DNA of 64,000 bases from NCBI GenBank assembly GCA_937921595.1, contig CAKZTD010000060.1, forward strand, positions 1 to 64,000, read 5' to 3'. The DNA is from an uncultured Saprospiraceae bacterium. GTDB lineage: Bacteria > Bacteroidota > Bacteroidia > Chitinophagales > Saprospiraceae. The notes beneath the pieces are model-generated. The model was not told the origin of the DNA and did no database searches. It saw nothing but the letters and a program-made list of their open reading frames with translations. A program made the translations under genes and the position numbers. Of the stretch, positions 1 to 7,883 are shown piece by piece; the stretch's first letter is position 1; each line of letters starts with the position of its first letter.

Positions 1-246
1 TTCCTATATATTATTTATAGTTCTATCACAGACAAATATTACATCGGTGTATCTAAAGATATCCAAGCTAGATTAATTCGCCATAACCAAGGCACTAGTC
101 GATCAACTAGCAAAGGTGCTCCTCAATGGAAATTAATGCATATCGAAATTTTCTCTAACCGTTCCCTAGCCATGAAAAGAGAAGCATACTTAAAGCGAAT
201 GAAAAGTAGAATTATGATTGAGAAAATAATTATTCAAAATAAATAA
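1..246 (+). CDS. GIY-YIG family nuclease-like protein, 3' part (5' end outside window)
   Basis: The frame is open from base 1 to the TAA at 244-246 and gives 81 residues. They begin FLYIIYSS, continue with DKYYIGVSKDIQARL and end with MKREAYLKRMKSR. This matches the short single-domain GIY-YIG proteins (about 80-95 aa) common in Bacteroidota: the YII...YYIG core, the catalytic-type Arg in the following helix, and the late Glu of the KREAYLK helix are all visible. Only a few N-terminal residues should be missing. Such proteins are often labelled excinuclease-like, but the cellular role of this subfamily is not established. A tRNA-like element follows 26 bases after the stop. Confidence 0.85.
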   Translation, partial: FLYIIYSSITDKYYIGVSKDIQARLIRHNQGTSRSTSKGAPQWKLMHIEIFSNRSLAMKREAYLKRMKSRIMIEKIIIQNK

Positions 247-272
247 GATGAACTCTACTCTGATTCAAGATC

Positions 273-355
273 GGGACGATGCTTCGCAACACTCTGACTC
301 AGAGTATCCCGATTTCATATCGGGAGGGTCGGGAGTTCGAATCTCTCATCGCCCA
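273..355 (+). tRNA. Degenerate tRNA-like element downstream of the GIY-YIG gene
   Basis: The 3' half looks like a tRNA: a T-arm with stem GGGAG/CTCTC around the loop TTCGAAT (331-347), an acceptor strand ATCGCCC (348-354) and discriminator A355. A partner GGG(A)CGAT lies at 273-280, pairing with one bulged base. Between them are a long-variable-arm-like hairpin CCCGAT-TTCAT-ATCGGG (308-324) and a palindrome ACTCTGACTCAGAGT (291-305) where an anticodon arm would sit. There is no normal D-arm and no U33-type anticodon loop. I think it is a remnant or mimic rather than a working tRNA. Confidence 0.4.
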
Positions 356-431
356 CAAAAAAAAGTCTTTTGCATATTTAGTAGAGGCCTTTTCTAGTTT
401 ATGGAAAAGTTCGATTTATAACACAATACAA

Positions 432-465
432 AGAAAGGGGAATATCAAATGATATTCCCCTTTCT
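432..465 (-). terminator. Strong hairpin terminator after the zinc-ribbon membrane protein gene
   Basis: A 16-bp perfect stem (AGAAAGGGGAATATCA and its complement) with a 2-base loop lies 33 bases past the minus-strand stop at 499. Confidence 0.7.
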
Positions 466-498
466 AATTTAGACATAGTATATTTCTAGACTAAGAAC

Positions 499-1200
499 CT
501 ATTCCGTTTCTATCAGCTCTTTTACATCAGATGGAACTAAAGATTTGGCTGCTTTCTTCTTACAAGTCTTACACAGCTCAGAAATCCCTTTATCTTCCCA
601 TGACTGCTTTATACTTCCATTGCTAAGAGCCTTGCCTCTAATATGTTGGCAGTTATCATGTATATGATATTTATTCCCAGCAGCAGACCAGTAAACATTA
701 TCACTATCAATGCCTAGGCTTTTAGCGGCTTCATTTTGTTGATTGATTTCTTCGGTATATTTCTCTACTGATGGAGGATTGAAATCCGCTCCAGTTATAC
801 CAGCTGCAACCATTGCTATAGCTGCGATACTACCAGCAATTCCTTTGGTTTTCCCACTGATGTCCTTATTTGTAAAAATGAAGATAACCAAGGGAAGAAA
901 TGCAAGCACTCCCATGATTGCACCTAATTGATTTTGTATAAAGAACCTTGTCTTGTCTTTCTCGGATGCGGGATCTAGTTTATTGGCTTTTTTCCAAAGC
1001 GTAGAACCAGTAATAGCAAGAATCAAAATGACAACTATCGCTACGATCAACCATATCAAGGTCTCATCACTAATTAATTTTAATATCGCAAAGACTTGCC
1101 CTGCCATGGCAAGCACCCATGCTAGCACTGCGAATAATCTTAATTGTTTTGCTTTTCCTTTAGCTTCTGGACTTGCTTCGAATACGTTTTTTTCACTCAT
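499..1200 (-). CDS. Membrane protein with C-terminal HxxxC...CxxC zinc-binding-like domain
   Basis: The product is 233 aa. It starts at ATG 1200 and has about four hydrophobic helices (roughly residues 22-42, 48-68, 93-110 and 121-138), then a soluble tail. The tail reads VYWSAAGNKYHIHDNCQHIRG and, about 20 residues on, CKTCKKK. One His and three Cys in this spacing form a probable metal site like the Ada-type or short zinc-ribbon tails attached to many bacterial membrane proteins. I do not recognise a characterised family and infer no reaction. It stands alone, with a terminator just beyond its stop. Confidence 0.7.
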   Translation of the reverse strand: MSEKNVFEASPEAKGKAKQLRLFAVLAWVLAMAGQVFAILKLISDETLIWLIVAIVVILILAITGSTLWKKANKLDPASEKDKTRFFIQNQLGAIMGVLAFLPLVIFIFTNKDISGKTKGIAGSIAAIAMVAAGITGADFNPPSVEKYTEEINQQNEAAKSLGIDSDNVYWSAAGNKYHIHDNCQHIRGKALSNGSIKQSWEDKGISELCKTCKKKAAKSLVPSDVKELIETE

Positions 1201-1308
1201 TTTTATTTTTTATTTTATGACGTAAAAGTAGTATTTGAGGTCACGTTAGCTGTGTATTTGATCTTAATAAACTTCATAGAAATCAGCAGGTTTACTGAAC
1301 CTTAAAAA

Positions 1309-2703
1309 CTATCCCAAACGTCCTCTCTCTTCTTCCACCTCCTCTATCGTCTTCGGAATCCGATCACCCAATACTCGATGTCCATCATTCGTGATTAGTA
1401 TATCATCCTCAATTCGAACCCCACTGAAATCTTTATAAGTCGCTATCTTATCAAAATTTAAAAAATCACTATACTTGCCTTCACTTTGCCATTGATCAAT
1501 TAAGTCTGGAATAAAATAAATCCCAGGTTCAACAGTCAACACAAAACCTTCCTCCAATCTTCTACCTAGTCTAAGATATTTCGTTCCGAACTGATCAATC
1601 CGCTTAATCTGTTCATCATAACCAACTAGGTCTTCACCAAGATCTTCCATATCATGAACATCCAAACCGATCATATGCCCAAGACCATGAGGAAAAAATA
1701 AAGCATGGGCTCCTGCCTCAACCGCATCTTCGGTATTTCCTTTCATCAAACCTAAGGCTTTCAAACCGTCAGTAATAATCGAAGCTGCTTGAAGGTGGAT
1801 TTGCTGATAAGCAATTCCAGGCTTAAGGGCCGCGATACAATCTACTTCTGCTTTTAAAACAATATTATAGATATCTTTTTGTCGATCCGTAAAAGTTTTG
1901 TCAACAGGAAAAGTTCGAGTAATGTCTCCAGCATAACGCATCGAAGTTTCAGCTCCGAAATCCCCCAAAACTAATTGTCCACTTTCTAAAGTGTGGTGAT
2001 GATGATGATTGTGCAAGATTTGTCCATTGATCGTCATGATCGCTGGATAAGACAAATGCCCACCATGAGTCATTGCGATATCTATCGTTTTACCGACCAA
2101 TTCTTTTTCTGTCATACCTGCCTTCGCCATCTGCATCACCGCGATATGCATTTCTCTGCTCGTATTTACCGCTTTCTCCATTTCCACAATTTCTTCTGCA
2201 GATTTTATCGCTCTTTGATCAATAACCGTTTTAATTAAATTGACAGAAGCATGTTGAGAAACAGCATCAAAAGGGATATTAAAAAACTTGGAAAGCTCTA
2301 CCTGATTGATCGCTCGATAAGGTGGTAAAAAATGAATCGTTTTACGTTCTGCTTGAGCAGCATGTAATACTTTATCAATTTTTTTATACGGCATTGTTTG
2401 CTCTACGCCAACCTGAGCAGCAAGGTCTTTTATCGAAGGCAGAGGACCAGTCCATACGATATCATCTATCGTCAATTCATTACCAAAAATTATTTCTTCG
2501 TCTTTTTCAATATCAATAATCCCAACCAGATGAGGCATGTCCAATCCAAAATAATACAGAAAGGAACTGTCTTGTCTGAAGTGATAAATATTGGCTTTAT
2601 AATTCATTGGGCTATCTTCATTGCCGAGAAGTAGAACTACACCTGAGCCTAATTTTTCTTTGAGGATTTGTCTTCTCTTTTTGTAGGTTTCTGCTGAGAA
2701 CAT
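1309..2703 (-). CDS. pepP: Xaa-Pro aminopeptidase (aminopeptidase P, M24B)
   Basis: The product is 464 aa, the usual length for aminopeptidase P. An N-terminal AMP_N domain (about 1-135) precedes a pita-bread M24 domain. The dinuclear metal ligands can be read off: Asp248 (LGDFGAE), Asp260 (AGDITRTF), His343 in HGLGHMIGLDVHD, Glu392 (VEPGIYF) and Glu432 (GVRIEDD). No signal peptide is present, so it is cytosolic. It removes N-terminal residues that precede proline and could feed proline or hydroxyproline released from peptides into the catabolic genes beside it; that link is inferred from position. A run of five His (233-237) occupies a loop before the first metal Asp. Confidence 0.93.
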   Translation of the reverse strand: MFSAETYKKRRQILKEKLGSGVVLLLGNEDSPMNYKANIYHFRQDSSFLYYFGLDMPHLVGIIDIEKDEEIIFGNELTIDDIVWTGPLPSIKDLAAQVGVEQTMPYKKIDKVLHAAQAERKTIHFLPPYRAINQVELSKFFNIPFDAVSQHASVNLIKTVIDQRAIKSAEEIVEMEKAVNTSREMHIAVMQMAKAGMTEKELVGKTIDIAMTHGGHLSYPAIMTINGQILHNHHHHHTLESGQLVLGDFGAETSMRYAGDITRTFPVDKTFTDRQKDIYNIVLKAEVDCIAALKPGIAYQQIHLQAASIITDGLKALGLMKGNTEDAVEAGAHALFFPHGLGHMIGLDVHDMEDLGEDLVGYDEQIKRIDQFGTKYLRLGRRLEEGFVLTVEPGIYFIPDLIDQWQSEGKYSDFLNFDKIATYKDFSGVRIEDDILITNDGHRVLGDRIPKTIEEVEEERGRLG

Positions 2704-2742
2704 CTTGTTAATTTAGGTTTTATTTGGATACATAAGTAGTTC

Positions 2743-2870
2743 GACGGAATTATTAATACGCTATTTTTTTAAGATATTTGAAATATTCTCTCACAACTTT
2801 CCTACGGTCAGTTATTTCAACAATTTTTCAAAATCAAAATATCGTATTAATAATTTTGTTCCGTCACTTA
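2743..2870. repeat. Intergenic inverted repeat, related to a copy at 25.76 kb
   Basis: GACGGAATTATTAATACG at 2743-2760 is complemented by 2843-2865, which carries a 5-base insertion (TTTTG). The arms enclose about 80 AT-rich bases between pepP and the dehydrogenase gene. The right arm, read on the minus strand, continues into TAAGTGACGG, and this extended sequence recurs at 25759-25790. Confidence 0.65.
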
Positions 2871-2892
2871 TTTTTACAAAATACACTTTTTT

Positions 2893-4137
2893 TTAAAAAC
2901 GATGAGGATCAAAAAGTTTTATATCGATAGAAGGAGATTGTTCTTGGATCATTTCAGTGATTAGCCTTCCTGTCGCTGGCCCAAGGCTTAATCCCATCAT
3001 GGCATGTCCACTTGCTATCGTTAAATTTTCAAACTTTTTAGAATGCCCAATGTACGGCAAACCATCAGGACTACAGGGGCGGAAACCATGCCAGATTGCC
3101 TGATTATCAGGCATCGTTGGTTTAAGTTTTGGATAATATTTTGGAACGGCTTCGAGAATACCAGCAACGCGATTTCTATTGATTTTAGAAGAGAGGTTAC
3201 TAATTTCTAAAGTCCCTCCGATTCGAAGATCATCTCCCATCGGAGTCATCGCCACTTTTGCTTCTGTCAAAATACTTGGAATCTTGGGCCGGTCATTCTG
3301 ATTCTTTAATGTAACAGAATACCCTTTCCCATCTTGAAGGAGCATTTTTATTTTTAAAAACTTTAAAACCTTGGGGGTCCAGGAACCTCCCGCTATGATT
3401 AGATGATCAACTTTAATCGTCTTTTGAGTTTTGGTTTTTATCGCATTTACTTTTTCATGATTATAATCAAAACCAACGACCTCGGTATTTCCATGAAAAA
3501 TGACTCCACGTTTTTTTAAATAAACCATCATTTGATTCATCAAAACATTAGGATGAAGATGTGCATCTCCTGGATAGAACACACCGCCGATTACATCAGT
3601 CGGTGTACCTGTTTCATATGATTTTACTTCTTCTGCATTTAACACTTTTGCCTCAATTCCAATTTCATTCGCTTTCTCAGCAACTTCAATTTCTTCTTTT
3701 TGAGCTTTATGATTTTTAAAAAGCATCATCAAACCTTCTTCTTCGAAGTTGAAATTCAGTTCTGGATTTTGAGCTAAGTCTTGGTAGCACTTTTTGCTAA
3801 ACAAACTTAAATCCCTCAAAGCAGGAATTGCCGATTCGACTTTCGCAGATGAACAGGATTTGTAAAATTGCCAAAGCCATTGAGCCAATTCTAAGCTCAT
3901 CCTAGGCTTGATATAAAATGGACTTTTAGCATCGAACATCCATCGGAGTCCTTTAGTAATAATTCCTGGAGTTGCCAATGGTATGAAATGACTAGGGACA
4001 ATCATTCCCGCATTTCCAAAAGAGCAACCTTCTGAGAGATCAGATTTATCGACCACCTCGACTTCATAGCCTGCTTCATTGAGATAGTAGGCAGAGGATA
4101 AACCGATGATTCCAGCGCCGATAATTGTTATTTTCAT
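2893..4137 (-). CDS. FAD-dependent D-amino-acid dehydrogenase, probably D-hydroxyproline dehydrogenase
   Basis: The product is 414 aa from the ATG at 4137. The longer frame back to 4212 was rejected because it would overlap the upstream gene and add residues before the Rossmann strand. It begins MKITIIGAGIIGLSSAYYL, a DAO-family FAD-binding GxGxxG motif, and ends with the HAMMGLSLGPATGRLI segment typical of DadA-like enzymes. It lies 31 bases downstream of 4-hydroxyproline epimerase on the same strand. This makes oxidation of cis-4-hydroxy-D-proline to 1-pyrroline-4-hydroxy-2-carboxylate the likely reaction, passing electrons to the respiratory chain. The family is clear; the exact substrate is inferred from context. 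Confidence 0.85.
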   Translation of the reverse strand: MKITIIGAGIIGLSSAYYLNEAGYEVEVVDKSDLSEGCSFGNAGMIVPSHFIPLATPGIITKGLRWMFDAKSPFYIKPRMSLELAQWLWQFYKSCSSAKVESAIPALRDLSLFSKKCYQDLAQNPELNFNFEEEGLMMLFKNHKAQKEEIEVAEKANEIGIEAKVLNAEEVKSYETGTPTDVIGGVFYPGDAHLHPNVLMNQMMVYLKKRGVIFHGNTEVVGFDYNHEKVNAIKTKTQKTIKVDHLIIAGGSWTPKVLKFLKIKMLLQDGKGYSVTLKNQNDRPKIPSILTEAKVAMTPMGDDLRIGGTLEISNLSSKINRNRVAGILEAVPKYYPKLKPTMPDNQAIWHGFRPCSPDGLPYIGHSKKFENLTIASGHAMMGLSLGPATGRLITEMIQEQSPSIDIKLFDPHRF

Positions 4138-4168
4138 TGAAAGAATTATTCTTTTTTTTGAACACAAA

Positions 4169-5167
4169 TTATTTAACAGAAAACCCAAAAGCATAAGGAT
4201 CATCATCATCAATAATAATCGTATTGTAGCCTGTGACTCTCGCCCAGCCTTCTATACTTGGAATGATCGCATCGTAGTCTCCACATTTAGTATTCGCTTC
4301 CACTCTACCGATAAACTTACTTCCAATAATACTCTCATGGATAAACTGATCACCTTCTTTTAATTTACCCTTAGCTGCCCATTGTGCCATTCGAGCTGAA
4401 GTTCCGGTACCACAAGGCGAACGATCAATTGCTTTATCACCATAAAAAACAGCATTCCGAGCATCAGCTTCAGGGGAGAGGGTTGCCCCTGTCCAAAGTA
4501 AATGACTTAGTCCTTTTATGTTTTTATTTTCAGGATGAACGAAACTGTATTTTTCATTAAGTCGATCTCGGATGATTGGACTCCAACGAATAAAATCTCC
4601 AGCGGTATAATTTTCTAATCCAGAGAAATTTTCTTGCGGATCTATGATCGCATAGAAATTTCCACCATAAGCAACATCAACGTTCAATGTTCCGAGGCCA
4701 GGGCATTCCACTTCGAGATGCTCACTGTGTAAAAAAGAAGCAATATTGGTAAGTCTAACGGATTTCACCTTTTGGCCTTCTTGTTCATATTCAATAGCCA
4801 CTATTCCTGCTGGTGTTTCCAACCTAAGTTTCCCTGGTGTTTTCGGATTTACCAAGCCTTCTTCCAAAGCTATCGTCACCGTTCCAATGGTACCATGACC
4901 ACACATTGGGAGACAACCACTTGTTTCAATAAAAAGTACTCCAATATCATTAGCTGGATCATGCGGAGGATATAAAATACTCCCCGACATCATATCATGT
5001 CCTCGTGGTTCGAACATTAACCCTTTTCGAATCCAATCAAACTCTGCTAAAAAATGGAGACGCTTCTCCATCATATTTTCGCCTTGAAGGATCGGCCCAC
5101 CACCAGCAACAAGCCGCACTGGATTACCACAAGTATGTGCATCTATGCAAAAGAATGTTTTTTTCAT
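4169..5167 (-). CDS. lhpA: 4-hydroxyproline 2-epimerase (proline racemase family)
   Basis: The product is 332 aa. Both catalytic cysteines of the two-base mechanism are present: Cys89 in PMCGHGTIG and Cys252 in DRSPCGTGTSARMA. Trans-3-hydroxyproline dehydratases of the same fold have Thr at the second position, so this copy should be an epimerase. It converts trans-4-hydroxy-L-proline to cis-4-hydroxy-D-proline in the cytosol, the first step of hydroxyproline breakdown. The dehydrogenase follows in the same direction, and the deaminase and semialdehyde dehydrogenase lie 4.5-7 kb away beyond a sigma-factor module. The region upstream of its start carries an ATATTATTTTTGCA box resembling the presumed AraC operator at 12.55 kb. 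Confidence 0.92.
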   Translation of the reverse strand: MKKTFFCIDAHTCGNPVRLVAGGGPILQGENMMEKRLHFLAEFDWIRKGLMFEPRGHDMMSGSILYPPHDPANDIGVLFIETSGCLPMCGHGTIGTVTIALEEGLVNPKTPGKLRLETPAGIVAIEYEQEGQKVKSVRLTNIASFLHSEHLEVECPGLGTLNVDVAYGGNFYAIIDPQENFSGLENYTAGDFIRWSPIIRDRLNEKYSFVHPENKNIKGLSHLLWTGATLSPEADARNAVFYGDKAIDRSPCGTGTSARMAQWAAKGKLKEGDQFIHESIIGSKFIGRVEANTKCGDYDAIIPSIEGWARVTGYNTIIIDDDDPYAFGFSVK

Positions 5168-5247
5168 ACTTCTTTTTTTAATAAAAACTAAGGTCTAAAT
5201 TTCTTGAATTATATTTAAAAATACTCCTTTTTATTGAGCGAATGATG

Positions 5248-5261
5248 ATATTATTTTTGCA
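5248..5261. promoter_or_regulatory. Possible AraC-regulator half-site upstream of the epimerase gene
   Basis: ATATTATTTTTGCA resembles the extended half-site ATACTATTTTGCAG (reverse strand of the right arm at 12553-12606) in front of the AraC-family gene of the same pathway. The match is short and AT-rich, so this is tentative. Confidence 0.3.
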
Positions 5262-5359
5262 TCCCACATAGAAAAAATGTTAAAACAAAGGTGTATTTTT
5301 AAACTTCAGATCATCGTCTGGGGTCAAAGATTTTTTTATTTAATAATGATACCCTCTCA

Positions 5360-5388
5360 GGCAACCTTTACAATCCTTTCTGCACCAT
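5360..5388 (+). promoter_or_regulatory. ECF-type promoter candidate, copy 1
   Basis: CAACCTT-N11-CTGCACCAT occurs here and again at 7752-7778 with identical spacing. The AAC core is typical of ECF -35 elements, and the distance to the second box is near the usual 16-17 bases. The right box runs into the annotated ATG at 5387, so either the transcript is leaderless or translation starts further in. Confidence 0.5.
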
Positions 5389-5968
5389 GAAAGAAGAAAA
5401 CTCAAAAGGAAATTTGACAATATCAGAAAAAAACCTTCTGGACGGCTGTTTACAAGGAGATAACAGTTGTCAAAAAGCTTTGTATGACCAATACAAGGTT
5501 TCGCTATTTAGGGTCTGCCTGAGATATGCCAAAGATCGGATGGAGGCAGAAGATATGTTACAAGATGGGTTTATTAAAATATTTACGGATTTGTATCAAT
5601 TCAAATCTCAGGGCCCATTAGGTGGATGGATGCGACGGGTGATGGTGAATGCAGCCTTGCAGTTTATTCGAAAGAATAAAAAATTTCAACATGAAACAGA
5701 CTTAGATCACATTGCTAATATCCACCATACGGAAGAAGTTGCGACAAGTAATTTAAATGCTCAAGAGCTGACCAAATTGATTCAGAAATTACCAGTAGGC
5801 TATCGAACTGTTTTTAATTTATATGTGATCGATGGTTTTCAACATAAGGAGATTGCAAAAAAATTGAACATCACAGAGAATACTTCTAAATCTCAATTAT
5901 CAAAAGCTAAAGCTACTTTAAGGAAAATGATTGCTAAATCAGAGCTGGTAAAAACAATAAACAGATGA
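5387..5968 (+). CDS. ECF-type RNA polymerase sigma-70 factor
   Basis: The product is 193 aa with region 2 at about 30-98 (LYDQYKVSLFRVCLRYA, MLQDGFIKIF, GWMRRVMVNAALQFIRK) and region 4 at about 128-180 (LPVGYRTVFNLYVIDGFQHKEIAKKL). No DNA-binding region is truncated. Its stop overlaps the next start as ATGA, so it is translationally coupled to the membrane partner. The ATG at 5387 lies inside a promoter-like box; a TTG nine codons downstream is a fallback start. It probably activates its own gene and the lipoprotein gene at 7884, which carries the same box, but this is inference. Confidence 0.92.
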   Translation: MKEENSKGNLTISEKNLLDGCLQGDNSCQKALYDQYKVSLFRVCLRYAKDRMEAEDMLQDGFIKIFTDLYQFKSQGPLGGWMRRVMVNAALQFIRKNKKFQHETDLDHIANIHHTEEVATSNLNAQELTKLIQKLPVGYRTVFNLYVIDGFQHKEIAKKLNITENTSKSQLSKAKATLRKMIAKSELVKTINR

Positions 5969-7608
5969 AGGAAGATTTACATAAGGACGAATTTGAAGAT
6001 TTTTTCAAAGATACTTTTGAAGAAAAGTCTGATCTTGCAAATGAGCAAGGTTGGGATATTCCGTCTAACAAGGTTTGGACGAATGTAGAAAAGGCTATTA
6101 AAAAAGACGATGATTCCGATGCTGCTTTTATTTGGTGGACAGGTATACGGAAAGGCTTATTATTTTTCGGTATTTTACTCCTTTCTGCGATTACTTTTAT
6201 TGTTTTAAAAAATAATCAAAAAGAAAATTTACTTAGTAAAAAATCAACGGAAATCGTTTTAGAAAAAGATGCAAGCTCTGATCCTTCAGCAATAAATACA
6301 GATGCTCCAGAAATCTTCGAGTCAAACAAAATCAATAAGGAACAAACTGTCGAAAGCAATGATAAAAGTTCTGATCAAGCTCCAAAGGTAAATTCAAAAA
6401 GCAAGCAAAGTGAACCACTAAACCAAACTCATCTTGACAAAAATAAAGCAACTAAGTCTAGCAAAGAACATGACACTCAAAACCAAGGTCTTAAAACTAA
6501 ATCAGTAATTTCTAAACCAAAACCGAACAGAACTTCGACACCCTCTGACGTTCTTAATTCTAATGATCAAAAAATAGAAAAAGATTCTACGCAAAAAGAT
6601 ATTGCTAATTTAACTGAACCTTCATCAAGGAAAAATTTAGCAGATAACCCAGATCTGATTATCAGTAGTGATCCTTCAAATGATCTAGAAAAACCTTTCG
6701 AAACTCTAAATCTAATTCCGACTAAATCCACTTTGGCAGAATCACTAAAAACTTCCAAAGATACTTTAGCAGCAACGCTCGCATTTACAGATCTTAATGA
6801 TACTTTGAATTCAACTGATACTAAAAAAGGAGGCTTTTACATTGGCCTCATGGTCGCTCCCGCCAATAATTTTCGGGCTATCAAAGCAAAAGGAAGCACA
6901 GTGGTGCCTTTAATTTTAAACAGAGACGAAGTTGCAAAAACGACTTTCTCTGCTGGTATAAACCTAGGTTATAAAGTTTCTAAAAATTGGTCTTTCGAAA
7001 CCGGATTTAATTATTCAAAAATATCCATCCAGCATAATCGCCGTCGACAAGTTAGATATTCCACTATAGGTGAACAAGTGAATAATTCAGGTGAGTTTGA
7101 AAAAAATTACAATCTTGATTTGAGTTCTTCTGGTGGAGAGGCTAACACAGATATCGCATTGGCTAGAGACTCCGATGTTCCAATCCCTGAGAATGATTTT
7201 ATCAACCTACGCCTGAGAACGGAAAACAATATTTCTTTTGGAAGTATTCCCTTGATTGCTCGCTATCAGTTTGGAAAAGGTAAATTAAATTTTGGACTGA
7301 AAGCTGGTCTTGTAAATCGTTTTGTACTCAAAGGGGAAGTTCAAATTCAATCTGCAGAAGTCATGCGGACCGGTCTTCGCCTTGTCCTGAATGATCGTTT
7401 CTATGAACCTAGAACTTTACAAAATCTAAAATCTTATGAAGCGGATTTCTTAATTGGCGCTGGTGCTTATTATCACTTGAATGATAAATTTTGGTTGAGT
7501 GTTGAACCGACGGTTACTCGTAGTTTGAATCCTATTTTTGAGAATCAGAATTTTAAAACTTTCCCAGTTTTTCGATCTTTGGATATTGGAGTTGGGTATT
7601 TGTTTTGA
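5965..7608 (+). CDS. Trans-envelope anti-sigma-like protein with C-terminal outer-membrane beta-barrel
   Basis: The product is 547 aa. Residues 1-60 are acidic and soluble (EFEDFFKDTFEE, then PSNKVWTNVEKAI). One hydrophobic helix follows at about 65-84 (KGLLFFGILLLSAITFIVL). About 190 Ser/Lys/Asp-rich, probably disordered residues come next. From about 290 onward alternating beta-strands (GGFYIGLMVAPANNF, TFSAGINLGYKVSKNWSFETGF) end in DIGVGYLF, with the terminal Phe typical of barrel proteins. Coupling to the ECF sigma gene suggests the N-terminus binds sigma in the cytosol while the barrel sits in the outer membrane. The topology is read from sequence; the sensing role is inferred. Similar architectures seem common in this family of bacteria. 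Confidence 0.8.
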   Translation: MKEDLHKDEFEDFFKDTFEEKSDLANEQGWDIPSNKVWTNVEKAIKKDDDSDAAFIWWTGIRKGLLFFGILLLSAITFIVLKNNQKENLLSKKSTEIVLEKDASSDPSAINTDAPEIFESNKINKEQTVESNDKSSDQAPKVNSKSKQSEPLNQTHLDKNKATKSSKEHDTQNQGLKTKSVISKPKPNRTSTPSDVLNSNDQKIEKDSTQKDIANLTEPSSRKNLADNPDLIISSDPSNDLEKPFETLNLIPTKSTLAESLKTSKDTLAATLAFTDLNDTLNSTDTKKGGFYIGLMVAPANNFRAIKAKGSTVVPLILNRDEVAKTTFSAGINLGYKVSKNWSFETGFNYSKISIQHNRRRQVRYSTIGEQVNNSGEFEKNYNLDLSSSGGEANTDIALARDSDVPIPENDFINLRLRTENNISFGSIPLIARYQFGKGKLNFGLKAGLVNRFVLKGEVQIQSAEVMRTGLRLVLNDRFYEPRTLQNLKSYEADFLIGAGAYYHLNDKFWLSVEPTVTRSLNPIFENQNFKTFPVFRSLDIGVGYLF

Positions 7609-7751
7609 TTTTTTATTGGACACAGAGGACATGAAGGAGAAGACACAGAGTCTTTTGAATAGCGAGATTATAGACTATTTGTAAAACCTTAATTATCGTC
7701 AACTTTTTTTTATTTCTTTTTATTATTAATAAAAAAACTCCTCCTTCCAGA

Positions 7752-7778
7752 CAACCTTATTCAATCTTCCTGCACCAT
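7752..7778 (+). promoter_or_regulatory. ECF-type promoter candidate, copy 2
   Basis: The same CAACCTT-N11-CTGCACCAT arrangement as at 5362-5388, here 105 bases before the lipoprotein start at 7884. This gives a normal leader length and links the gene to the sigma factor upstream. Confidence 0.5.
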
Positions 7779-7883
7779 ATATTTGAAGCTTATAAAATCA
7801 AGTGCCTTTATGTATAGCTATACTTAAGTACATTTTTAAAACTCATTTAATCAACAAGCCAAGAGGCATTAAAAAAATTGAAA

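Noticed and set aside
4138..4212. Longer start for the D-hydroxyproline dehydrogenase
   Set aside because: It would overlap the epimerase gene and add residues before the FAD-binding strand that begins at MKITIIGAG.
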